Assembly: GCA_017537905.1 (NCBI GenBank)
Contig: JAFYJX010000057.1
Span: 1-5,584 of the forward strand
Direction of reading: 5' to 3'
Length of the DNA stretch: 5,584 nt
Origin: Clostridiales bacterium
GTDB lineage: Bacteria; Bacillota_A; Clostridia; Saccharofermentanales; Saccharofermentanaceae
Position numbers and translations under genes: made by a program
Shown here: positions 1 to 5,080 of the stretch, piece by piece
Layout: every line of letters begins with the position of its first letter
How positions within the stretch are numbered: position 1 is the first letter of the stretch
The notes under the pieces: generated by a model
Database searches by the model: none
Told to the model about the DNA's origin: nothing
Seen by the model: the letters and a program-made list of their open reading frames with translations, nothing else

Positions 1-411
1 CTTGCGGTTTCCGAAGAAGATGAACGTGATCGCGATGATGATCAAAAGGTTGTTGAACAATCCGGGAATGTTGCTGTAGTTCTTGCGGATGATGATATTC
101 ACATACATCAGCGGGAACTGCATCACGAGCAGTCCGAGCGCCGTGAAATATCCGGTCCGGCGGAACAGCATCGCGAGGCAGATCAGGCAGATATTGCCCA
201 TCATGGAGAAGATTCCCGTGAATGATTTATTCTCAAAAGGAATACCGAACAGATATGTCGTTCCTTCTGAGAGAGCTGTCTTTGACGTTAAGAATATGGA
301 GATGAAGAAGAGCATCAGCAGCAGTATAAACGCACTCTTCGGCGCCTCCCTGTTAAGGGACAGCATACGCAGGGTCTTATCGACTCTGTTGTTGTCCTGC
401 TGCTTCATCAT
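1..411 (-). CDS. Multi-pass membrane protein, N-terminal part (runs off left edge)
   Basis: The frame is open from an ATG at 411 to the window edge: 137 codons, no stop, so only the N-terminus is seen. After a charged cytoplasmic-looking start (MMKQQDNNRVDK), four hydrophobic segments are visible at about residues 26-43, 64-83, 88-107 and 116-134, with positive residues (RR, RK, NRK) on the flanks. A purine-rich AAGGGTGG lies 7 bases upstream of the first ATG (complement of 419-426), supporting this start; the ATG at 408 is the alternative. Several clostridial signalling proteins, especially diguanylate cyclases with GGDEF domains, have a similar membrane sensor N-terminus followed directly by the catalytic domain. 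That domain would lie outside the window, so the GGDEF idea is a guess. A small integral membrane protein is equally possible. It is co-directional with the AraC gene but 125 bases away. Confidence 0.75.
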   Translation of the reverse strand, partial: MMKQQDNNRVDKTLRMLSLNREAPKSAFILLLMLFFISIFLTSKTALSEGTTYLFGIPFENKSFTGIFSMMGNICLICLAMLFRRTGYFTALGLLVMQFPLMYVNIIIRKNYSNIPGLFNNLLIIIAITFIFFGNRK

Positions 412-454
412 AAAATAACCACCCTTGCCGACAATTCTTGATCATGATACTGCC

Positions 455-463
455 ATTGTAGCA
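455..463 (-). promoter_or_regulatory. Possible extended -10 promoter of the membrane gene
   Basis: Read on the minus strand this is TGCTACAAT, a TGn extended -10 with a 5/6 match to TATAAT, about 44 bases upstream of the ATG at 411. No good -35 is seen, which extended -10 promoters can tolerate. A second -10-like TATAGT is at 506-511, also without a clear -35. Confidence 0.3.
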
Positions 464-487
464 ATTCAAAACTCTGAATACTTGCAC

Positions 488-525
488 CAAATTGTTACCA
501 GAGTAACTATAAGAAATACAATTTG
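488..525. repeat. Nested inverted repeats in the spacer upstream of the membrane gene
   Basis: CAAATTGT (488-495) and ACAATTTG (518-525) form a perfect 8-bp inverted repeat. Overlapping it is a smaller dyad, GTTAC (494-498) and GTAAC (503-507), separated by CAGA. The pair lies just after the AraC stop codon and upstream of the membrane gene. It could be an operator or a weak 3' hairpin. There is no T-run after it on the minus strand, so a standard intrinsic terminator is unlikely. Confidence 0.4.
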
Positions 526-536
526 TAAAGAATTTT

Positions 537-1427
537 TTAACGGTTTTCCCAATCTTTTCTGTATTCTCTGGGCGACTTCTCGAAAAATTTACGGAAGGTC
601 TCAGACATATAGCTCACCCCGCCAAAGCCGGTGAGGGCAGCGATATCTGTCATCGGGATCTTGCCGGCACGCAATAATTCAGCCACTTTGCGGCATCTTA
701 AGTGCATCAGGTAATTGATCGGTGATTCGCCGACATACTGGTGGAACAACGTGTTGCACAAGGACTTGCTGACACTGCCGCTCGCTGCGATATCGCCTAA
801 AGTGACCTGCTTTTGATAGTTATTTGCGATGAAATGCATCATTGACTTAAATGACTGCATCCTGGGGTCGGAAACGACATCTTCGGTGGCGCCCAGAGTC
901 TCAGCCTGCTTTCTTATGATGTCCCATATCTGGTAGAACTGTTTCGTGATCGCGAAAGGATCGTGCCTGATGTCAGGCAGCCCCAGAACGAGATTTCTGA
1001 TGGAATCCGTGCGTTCATTAATATAACGGAACCTTAAGTAGGGCAGGTCCTGGTTGTCGATGATGGGCCTTACTGCCTGCATCTCGACGGTGATCGAGTT
1101 CACGAGAATGCTCGGGTGGAGCACGCAGATGACGTATTTTGCGACCTCGCCGTTGACCGTCGTGTTGTAGTGGATCTGGTTGGAATTAACGACAATCGTG
1201 TCGCCCGCCCTCAGCAAGAGCTCCTTGCCGTTTACAAAATAAGCGACCTGGCCTTCCTTGATGGTCATGATCTCAATATCTTCATGGAAGTGCGGAACAC
1301 CCTCCCAGGTGACCTTCGGCGCGATCCAGCCGTCGTAGATATAGGACGGAAAATTGGGATCATCGTAATTTACTATCTCGGAGCCGTCATCGCGCTTAAC
1401 GATGAGACCCATCTGGTCTAACTTCAT
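537..1427 (-). CDS. AraC-family transcriptional regulator with N-terminal cupin domain
   Basis: A complete 296-residue protein, the usual length for this family. The N-terminal half is a cupin sensor domain: HFHED at 46-50, the beta-barrel run through VNGKELLLRAGDTIVV (66-81), and a further histidine in NQIHY at 83-87. The C-terminal ~100 residues hold the paired helix-turn-helix DNA-binding domain. The first helix pair is about 208-238 (TLGDIAASGSVSKSL, then GESPINYL). The second is about 257-290 (TDIAALTGFGGVSYMSETF, then KSPREYR), with the family's GF..vSY...F+K and SP..YR signatures intact. The ATG at 1427 has GGAGA 9 bases upstream (complement of 1437-1441). The gene is divergent from the ABC exporter operon across 147 bases. 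By common arrangement it probably controls that operon, its own gene, or both; ligand and target are inference. Sugars and small effectors are typical cupin ligands, and nothing identifies this one. Confidence 0.93.
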   Translation of the reverse strand: MKLDQMGLIVKRDDGSEIVNYDDPNFPSYIYDGWIAPKVTWEGVPHFHEDIEIMTIKEGQVAYFVNGKELLLRAGDTIVVNSNQIHYNTTVNGEVAKYVICVLHPSILVNSITVEMQAVRPIIDNQDLPYLRFRYINERTDSIRNLVLGLPDIRHDPFAITKQFYQIWDIIRKQAETLGATEDVVSDPRMQSFKSMMHFIANNYQKQVTLGDIAASGSVSKSLCNTLFHQYVGESPINYLMHLRCRKVAELLRAGKIPMTDIAALTGFGGVSYMSETFRKFFEKSPREYRKDWENR

Positions 1428-1448
1428 AACAATATTTCTCCAAATTCT

Positions 1449-1519
1449 CGAAAACTATAACAATCTTACACGCCCGTGGAAAATAGTTATAAAAATCAGG
1501 CATTTTCAAACTGTTTTCG
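1449..1519. promoter_or_regulatory. Candidate operator region between the AraC gene and the ABC operon
   Basis: Two inverted-repeat pairs occupy the divergent spacer. CGAAAAC (1449-1455) and GTTTTCG (1513-1519) are perfect 7-mers, extendable to 8 of 9 as C-N-CGAAAAC. Inside them, AACTAT (1453-1458) and ATAGTT (1483-1488) have centres 30 bases apart, close to three helical turns. The left arms overlap the leftward -10, and the right outer arm sits just upstream of the rightward -10. This fits a regulator acting on both promoters, but the half-sites are short and AT-rich. Confidence 0.35.
1454..1482 (-). promoter_or_regulatory. Probable promoter of the AraC gene
   Basis: On the minus strand there is TTTCCA (complement of 1477-1482), a 17-base spacer, and TATAGT (complement of 1454-1459). 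These match the sigma-70 consensus at 4/6 and 5/6. Transcription would start near 1447, giving a leader of about 20 bases that includes the GGAGA ribosome binding site. Confidence 0.5.
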
Positions 1520-1529
1520 CGCATCTGTC

Positions 1530-1535
1530 TACAAT
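1530..1535 (+). promoter_or_regulatory. Possible -10 of the ABC operon promoter
   Basis: TACAAT (5/6 to TATAAT) lies 39 bases upstream of the ATPase start, with a TG dinucleotide slightly too far upstream (TGTC then TACAAT). There is no good -35 at 16-18 bases; the nearest candidates around TTTTCA (1503-1508) are spaced too widely. A weak -35 would suit a promoter that needs an activator such as the neighbouring AraC protein, but this is inference. Confidence 0.35.
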
Positions 1536-1560
1536 ATACTTGCAATCGAACAGAAAAGAA

Positions 1561-1567
1561 AGAGGGA
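1561..1567 (+). promoter_or_regulatory. Ribosome binding site fixing the ATPase start
   Basis: AGAGGGA lies 7 bases before the ATG at 1575. The same frame is open upstream to an ATG at 1476, but that ATG has no comparable site. The intervening 33 codons overlap the promoter region and look unlike an ABC ATPase N-terminus. Confidence 0.7.
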
Positions 1568-1574
1568 AATTGTT

Positions 1575-2516
1575 ATGAGCAACGAAGCAGTAGTAATGAA
1601 AAACGTCTGCAAAGACTTCAAGGTCTTAAACCGCCACGAAGGTCTTAAGGGTTCCATCCGCGACTTGTTCTCGAGAGACTACAACACCGTCTCAGCGGTA
1701 AAGGATGTTACTCTGACCGTTAATAAGGGCGAGATCATCGGTTATTTGGGCCCTAACGGCGCGGGCAAGTCAACGACCATCAAGATGATGACGGGCGTTT
1801 TAGAGCCCACGAGCGGCGAGATCTTAGTCAACGGCAAAGTGCCTTATAAGAACAGGACTGAAAACTGCGAGAACATCGGCGTAGTTTTCGGCCAGCGAAG
1901 CCAGCTCTGGTGGTCACTGCCGCTGGTCGAATCTTTCAAGCTCCTGCGCGATCTCTACATGGTTCCGCAGAAAGATTATGAGGCCATGATCGACCTCTAC
2001 CGCTCACTTGTCGACATCGATCCGATCCTCCACAAGCCCGTAAGACAGATGTCTCTGGGCCAGAGAACACTAAGCGATATCCTCGCAGCTTTTCTGCATA
2101 ATCCTCCGATCGTGTTCTTAGACGAACCTACGATCGGTCTGGACGTATCGATGAAGGCGAAGATCCGTGAGCTCATCCTTGGCCTTAACAAGGAAAAGAA
2201 CACGACCGTAATCCTTACCACCCACGACATGGGCGACGTCGACGCACTCTGCAAGAGGATCGTCATTATCGACAAGGGAACGAAGATCTACGACAACGAC
2301 ATAGAGCACCTGAAGAACTACTTCGGTTCGTATAGAACCTTAAAGCTCAAGCTTGCTGACGATTCATGGGAAGAATACCTGATCGACGAGAAGACCACCG
2401 ACGTCATGGACGTCATCATGGAAAAGCAGAAGGAAAAGAAGATAAAGGACGTCAAGATCTTGGAGATCTCGACGGAAGAAGTAATCAAGAAGATCTACGA
2501 AGGGAGCGCAAAATGA
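1575..2516 (+). CDS. ABC transporter ATP-binding protein (ABC-2 exporter, COG4586-like)
   Basis: A 313-residue ATPase subunit that would drive an ABC-2 efflux complex from the cytoplasmic face. All nucleotide-binding motifs are present: Walker A GPNGAGKST (59-67), Q-loop Gln107 in VVFGQRSQLWW, signature MSLGQ (159-163), Walker B IVFLDEP (179-185) with catalytic Glu184, D-loop GLD (188-190) and H-loop His217 in TTHD. The QRSQLWW Q-loop and the SLGQ signature (instead of SGGQ) are features I associate with the COG4586 group, whose partners are two DUF990/ABC2_membrane_6 permeases, as found here. The tail from about 255 is a charged alpha/beta extension (EKQKEKKIKD) common in ABC-2 ATPases. The start at 1575 is chosen on its ribosome binding site. 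The stop overlaps the next gene's start in an ATGA, indicating translational coupling. The substrate cannot be read from the sequence; a Synechocystis transporter of this type confers viologen resistance, so drug or toxin export is plausible. Confidence 0.95.
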   Translation: MSNEAVVMKNVCKDFKVLNRHEGLKGSIRDLFSRDYNTVSAVKDVTLTVNKGEIIGYLGPNGAGKSTTIKMMTGVLEPTSGEILVNGKVPYKNRTENCENIGVVFGQRSQLWWSLPLVESFKLLRDLYMVPQKDYEAMIDLYRSLVDIDPILHKPVRQMSLGQRTLSDILAAFLHNPPIVFLDEPTIGLDVSMKAKIRELILGLNKEKNTTVILTTHDMGDVDALCKRIVIIDKGTKIYDNDIEHLKNYFGSYRTLKLKLADDSWEEYLIDEKTTDVMDVIMEKQKEKKIKDVKILEISTEEVIKKIYEGSAK

Positions 2517-3322
2517 ATCCCAAAAGGCTGTTATCAATAACAAGGGCCGGGATAATGGAGTCACTGCAGTTCAGGCTCGGTATCTTTGTTACTCTCTTTG
2601 CGAACCTGATCTACCTGGTCCTGGTCTACTATCTCTGGAAAGCCATCTATGATTCGTCCGGCACGGATGTAGTAAACGGCATGACGTTCTCCGATACCAT
2701 GATCTACCTGATCCTCGCGACCGCTTTATTCAACTTCCTGGAGATGTTCGTCGTCTGGGATATGTCCAGGTCGATCCAGTCGGGCAAGATCGTTTTGGAT
2801 CTGCTAAAGCCAATGCGCTTCCGCAAATACACGTTCTGGTCTTACACCGGCAACCACGTTGTCCAGTTCGTACTGACATTCATCCCGACATTTTTAGTCG
2901 TCATGATCGTCACACACGGCGCGATCCCTATTGGCTTAAACCTGGTGTGGTTCCTGATCGCAACAGTGTTCGCACTTATCATCAACTACAACATCGAGAT
3001 GCTGGTCGCACCGATCTGCCTGTTCACTGAATCTACGTGGGGCATCAACATCGTAAAAGAAACGATCGTACTGCTGTTGTCGGGCGCTTCGATACCTCTC
3101 GCATTCTTCCCTGAGAAGGCGAGGATCGTTGTATCGTATCTGCCTTTTCGCGCGGTCTACGACATACCGCTGTCGATCTTACTCGGCAAGAGCGGATCTG
3201 ATAACTGGCAGGGTCTGCTGCAGTTATTCGGCTTGCAGCTCGTATGGCTCGTCGTACTCACGCTCGCGGGCAACTTATTCTGGAATTGTGCGGTGAAGAA
3301 AGTCACCGTGAATGGAGGCTGA
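2513..3322 (+). CDS. ABC-2 type permease (DUF990/ABC2_membrane_6, COG4587-like), first subunit
   Basis: A 269-residue integral membrane subunit starting at the ATG that overlaps the ATPase stop (ATGA). AGGGAG at 2501-2506 lies 6 bases upstream; an in-frame upstream extension over the ATPase 3' end is rejected because it reads as charged non-membrane sequence. About six membrane segments are visible, roughly at 22-42, 60-80, 114-134, 140-160, 180-200 and 235-257. The short amphipathic N-terminus (MNPKRLLSITRAGIMESLQFR), the loop SGKIVLDLLKPM (90-101) and the SYLPFRAVYDIP stretch (208-219) before the last membrane segment are typical of this permease family. It should pair with the following permease to form the transmembrane pathway powered by the upstream ATPase. 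Family placement is by order and motifs; no substrate can be assigned. Confidence 0.9.
   Translation: MNPKRLLSITRAGIMESLQFRLGIFVTLFANLIYLVLVYYLWKAIYDSSGTDVVNGMTFSDTMIYLILATALFNFLEMFVVWDMSRSIQSGKIVLDLLKPMRFRKYTFWSYTGNHVVQFVLTFIPTFLVVMIVTHGAIPIGLNLVWFLIATVFALIINYNIEMLVAPICLFTESTWGINIVKETIVLLLSGASIPLAFFPEKARIVVSYLPFRAVYDIPLSILLGKSGSDNWQGLLQLFGLQLVWLVVLTLAGNLFWNCAVKKVTVNGG
3314..3318 (+). promoter_or_regulatory. Ribosome binding site fixing the second permease start
   Basis: GGAGG lies 5 bases before the ATG at 3324 and inside the last codons of the first permease. It begins on the third base of an alternative in-frame ATG at 3312, so it cannot serve that ATG. This decides the start at 3324 and implies coupled translation of the two permeases. 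Confidence 0.75.
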
Positions 3323-3323
3323 C

Positions 3324-4127
3324 ATGCGCAAAAGAGGACTGAAATTTTACGCGAGAATGTATCGAAAGATTCTCGTACAGGACCTTAAGAGCAAGATGAG
3401 CTATCGTGCCGACTTCGTCATCTCGACATTCGGCATGATAATGACGAATCTGTCAGGCTTTGTCACCTTCATGATCCTGTTCCACAACTTCCCCGAGATC
3501 AACGGCTGGGACTACCATCACATGCTGTTCCTGTACGGCTTTTCATTGGTCGCGCTGACGCCCGTGCAGTGCTTCTTCGACAACAACTGGAATTTGCGAT
3601 TTATGGTCCAGAGCGGCGACTTCATCAAGTACTGCTTCAGGCCGGTCAACGTGTTCTTCTACTTCATTTCCGAAGTGTTTGACGTGAAGGGCCTAGGCCA
3701 GCTCGCATTCGGCATCGGAACCATCATCTATGCATGGATCAAGATCGGCATCCCGGTAACTTTCCTGGTAATCCTGAAGCTTATCGTGTTCCTGCTGACA
3801 GCGTCGCTCTTCATGATCGCCCTGATGAACTTCGCAGCCGCAACATGCTTCTGGATCAAGGGCTCCGGCTACGTAATGGTCATCATGTTCCGCTTCAAGG
3901 ACTTTGCGAAATACCCGTCGTCGATCTTCGAAGGTATCTTCAAGATAATCTTCACGTTCATCATCCCGATCGCGTTCATCGCATACTACCCGAGCCTTGT
4001 GATCTTAACGCCGGACAACGTGCCTTTACTATCATGGATCTCGCCGTTGTACGGCCTGGTGTTTGTATACCTGAGCTACAGGTTCTGGATGCTCGGTGTT
4101 CGCAAATATGACTTCACGGGTTCATAA
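3324..4127 (+). CDS. ABC-2 type permease (DUF990/ABC2_membrane_6, COG3694-like), second subunit
   Basis: A 267-residue membrane protein separated by one base from the stop of the first permease. It begins with a basic amphipathic segment (MRKRGLKFYARMYRKILVQDLKSKMSYR) and then has about six hydrophobic segments near 31-53, 66-84, 105-118, 128-170 (two passes), 206-228 and 241-258. Features of this half of the pair are the central FKDFAKYPSSIFEGIF (191-206), followed by IIPIAFIAYYPS (213-224), and a C-terminus ending in Tyr-Asp-Phe-Thr-Gly-Ser; family members commonly end in a similar Y..(S/T)GS tail. With the first permease it would form an asymmetric heterodimeric channel. Having two distinct permeases plus one ATPase, rather than a single permease or fused half-transporters, is characteristic of this ABC-2 subgroup. 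The substrate is unknown. Confidence 0.9.
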   Translation: MRKRGLKFYARMYRKILVQDLKSKMSYRADFVISTFGMIMTNLSGFVTFMILFHNFPEINGWDYHHMLFLYGFSLVALTPVQCFFDNNWNLRFMVQSGDFIKYCFRPVNVFFYFISEVFDVKGLGQLAFGIGTIIYAWIKIGIPVTFLVILKLIVFLLTASLFMIALMNFAAATCFWIKGSGYVMVIMFRFKDFAKYPSSIFEGIFKIIFTFIIPIAFIAYYPSLVILTPDNVPLLSWISPLYGLVFVYLSYRFWMLGVRKYDFTGS

Positions 4128-4133
4128 TATTCA

Positions 4134-4153
4134 GGGCGGCCCTTTAGCCGGCT
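4134..4153 (+). other. Short GC-rich hairpin between second permease and DinB gene
   Basis: CGGC (4137-4140) can pair with GCCG (4147-4150) around a CCTTTA loop, extendable past a G-G mismatch. The segment overlaps two short palindromes, AGGGCGGCCCT (4133-4143) and AGCCGGCT (4146-4153). No T-run follows, so it is not an intrinsic terminator. It may modestly uncouple expression of the DinB gene or mark a processing point. Confidence 0.3.
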
Positions 4154-4162
4154 CCGCAAATT

Positions 4163-4167
4163 GGAGG
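4163..4167 (+). promoter_or_regulatory. Ribosome binding site fixing the DinB-like start
   Basis: GGAGG lies 8 bases before the ATG at 4176. An in-frame TTG at 4161 overlaps this site and has none of its own, so 4176 is the start. Confidence 0.8.
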
Positions 4168-4175
4168 ATAATAAA

Positions 4176-4700
4176 ATGAATGACTTAGTAATGATAATCA
4201 AACGCACAGTTGTCCCGAATTTTCTCAACATCAGGACATCGATAAAGGCCTACGACAGAGACGCCCTCTGCTGCGGCGCGCCCTGCTGGCGCTGGGTCTA
4301 CCACGCTCTTCACTCCGCGGACAAATGGTTCATCAACCCCAACGTCTACGAAGAACCGTCTTTCCACGAGGAGGGCATGGACAACCCTGAGAATCCTACG
4401 AGTGTCGTGCTCTCCGACGAGCAGCTCCTGGAGTATCTGGATTCTATCGAAAAGAAGACTTTGGACTACCTGGATTCTCTGACTGACGACATGCTCTATT
4501 CGTGCCCTGAGGGCTGCAGATTTACGCGCATGGAACTTGTGCTGCGCCAGTACCGCCACCTGTCATTCCACACGGGCATGTTAAACGGCCAGGTCGCCGT
4601 CGCCACAGGCGAATTCCCCATGTGGGTATCTGACGCCGAGAAGTACATCGATGACGGCGTATTCTTTGGCAGGTATAGAGGCGGGCAGACGAAGATCTGA
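4176..4700 (+). CDS. DinB-like superfamily protein
   Basis: A 174-residue soluble protein of the usual size for the DinB/YfiT-like four-helix-bundle superfamily. These proteins bind a divalent metal through three histidines, and several act as thiol-dependent transferases or hydrolases in stress and detoxification. The expected ligands are visible: His46 in WRWVYHALHSADKWF (38-52; His43 is a nearby alternative), and His128 and His132 in LRQYRHLSFHTG (123-134), spaced HxxxH. The WF(I)NP after the first helix is common in clostridial members. Oddly, the protein has five cysteines, arranged as C32-C33-GAP-C37 and C110-PEG-C114, giving two CxxxC pairs. The gene follows the exporter by 48 bases with its own strong ribosome binding site and no clear terminator between, so it is probably co-transcribed. 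A detoxification role beside an efflux pump is attractive but is inference only. Confidence 0.82.
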   Translation: MNDLVMIIKRTVVPNFLNIRTSIKAYDRDALCCGAPCWRWVYHALHSADKWFINPNVYEEPSFHEEGMDNPENPTSVVLSDEQLLEYLDSIEKKTLDYLDSLTDDMLYSCPEGCRFTRMELVLRQYRHLSFHTGMLNGQVAVATGEFPMWVSDAEKYIDDGVFFGRYRGGQTKI

Positions 4701-4741
4701 ATTGCGCTGGCCCTTCACTTCGCTTTCGACGGCTAAAAATG

Positions 4742-4798
4742 AGGTTTTTGCCAAATTTATCCGTAGGTCAGGGGGTATATTTACCCTCCCAAAAACCT
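4742..4798 (+). other. Potential two-tier hairpin inside the left part of the element
   Basis: AGGTTTTTG (4742-4750) and CAAAAACCT (4790-4798) are a perfect 9-bp inverted repeat. They enclose a second hairpin, GGGTA-TATT-TACCC (4773-4786), extendable by one G-T and one G-C pair to 4771-4788. This fold competes with long-range pairing of 4756-4768 to 4905-4917 only partly, since that segment sits in its internal loop. Whether it is transcribed is unknown. Confidence 0.35.
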
Positions 4799-4825
4799 TT
4801 TGCCCCTTTCTAATGGCTCTATGTG

Positions 4826-4860
4826 TGTCCTTTTTCGAGTTGTTTGCTCGAAAAAGGACA
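4826..4860 (+). terminator. Probable intrinsic terminator of the exporter-DinB operon (perfect 14-bp hairpin)
   Basis: TGTCCTTTTTCGAG (4826-4839) and CTCGAAAAAGGACA (4847-4860) form a perfect 14-bp stem with a 7-base loop TTGTTTG. On the plus strand TTTTCAGTCT follows, a short and imperfect T-tract; the minus strand has none. It lies 126 bases after the DinB stop, which is far for a terminator, and the AT-rich stem centre and interrupted T-tract are not classic. It is nevertheless the strongest hairpin after the operon. The alternative is a structural core of a non-coding RNA element. Confidence 0.55.
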
Positions 4861-4967
4861 TTTTCAGTCTAGAAAACAACCTTTTAATCAAACAAACGAC
4901 ATATACCTACGGATAAAAATGCGATTTTTGCTGATTTTATCCGTCGTATCTATTTAAAAATGCCATC

Positions 4968-4984
4968 ATACCCATAGGGGGTAT
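4968..4984. promoter_or_regulatory. CsoR-like operator palindrome upstream of the esterase gene
   Basis: ATACCCATAGGGGGTAT is a dyad with perfect 6-bp arms, ATACCC (4968-4973) and GGGTAT (4979-4984), and a G-rich right side. CsoR-family copper/persulfide repressors bind operators of the form TACCC-N-GGGGGTA, and this 17-mer has the same layout. It overlaps a -10-like TATATT (4982-4987), although no good -35 lies 16-18 bases upstream of that. No CsoR gene or metal transporter is in the window, so assignment rests on resemblance only. Confidence 0.4.
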
Positions 4985-5026
4985 ATTGCAAAGAGGGGCG
5001 ATAATTAATCAGCCATCAGAATCAGG

Positions 5027-5032
5027 TATACT
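5027..5032 (+). promoter_or_regulatory. Possible -10 of the esterase promoter
   Basis: TATACT (5/6 to consensus) has a weak TTAATC (5005-5010) 16 bases upstream as a possible -35. It would start transcription near 5039, about 42 bases before the GTG start. Upstream of it, 4988-5004 shows nothing recognisable. Confidence 0.4.
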
Positions 5033-5067
5033 ATTACCATAAGCGATCCTTACTGATTTAAGGAAGC

Positions 5068-5072
5068 GGAGG
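5068..5072 (+). promoter_or_regulatory. Ribosome binding site supporting the GTG start of the esterase
   Basis: GGAGG lies 8 bases before the GTG at 5081. No ATG in this frame is close enough to use it; the next in-frame ATG is well inside the conserved domain. Confidence 0.75.
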
Positions 5073-5080
5073 AATAATAA

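Larger units (their letters stand above)
4727..4946. repeat. Non-coding 220-base element with quasi-palindromic terminal repeats
   Basis: The ends are inverted: CGACGGCTAAAA (4727-4738) against TTTTATCCGTCG (4935-4946), 11 of 12 matching. The inner edges are also inverted: TTTATCCGTAGGT (4756-4768) and ACCTACGGATAAA (4905-4917), a perfect 13-mer. Each end is therefore a 42-base unit (4727-4768 and 4905-4946) that is itself nearly palindromic. In direct orientation 4731-4764 and 4911-4944 match at 28 of 34 positions, offset exactly 180. The right unit contains a perfect dyad ACGGATAAAA/TTTTATCCGT (4909-4918, 4935-4944) with AAAAAT-GCG-ATTTTT nested inside. The interior is AT-rich and holds the hairpins listed separately. 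No convincing coding frame lies in it and no clear target-site duplication is seen. It could be a MITE-like dispersed element or a structured RNA; I do not recognise it. Confidence 0.55.

Noticed and set aside
83..418. Open frame on the plus strand over the left-edge gene
   Set aside because: It is antisense to a hydrophobic frame with a good ribosome binding site, has arginine/serine-rich low-information content, and has no ribosome binding site.
1476..1574. N-terminal extension of the ABC ATPase from an upstream ATG
   Set aside because: It lacks a ribosome binding site, overlaps promoter and repeat sequences, and adds residues absent from ABC ATPases. The ATG at 1575 has AGAGGGA at 7 bases.
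2366..2512. N-terminal extension of the first permease over the ATPase 3' end
   Set aside because: The translation is highly charged, Arg/His-rich and out of frame with a real gene. The ATGA overlap start has a proper ribosome binding site.
3734..4111. Second open frame inside the second permease
   Set aside because: It is an out-of-frame shadow of a clear membrane-protein gene, with no family motifs.
4651..4872. Small plus-strand frame overlapping the DinB 3' end
   Set aside because: It begins inside the DinB gene and its C-terminus is translation of the 14-bp hairpin. There is no ribosome binding site and the composition is not protein-like.
4727..4946. CRISPR array or known riboswitch
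   Set aside because: There are only two diverged repeat units 180 bases apart, not regular spacers. No aptamer consensus I know was recognised, and the element is separated from the esterase by its own promoter candidate.
4727..4946. Insertion sequence with transposase
   Set aside because: At 220 bases it has no coding capacity for a transposase, and no clear target-site duplication flanks it. Only a non-autonomous element remains possible.
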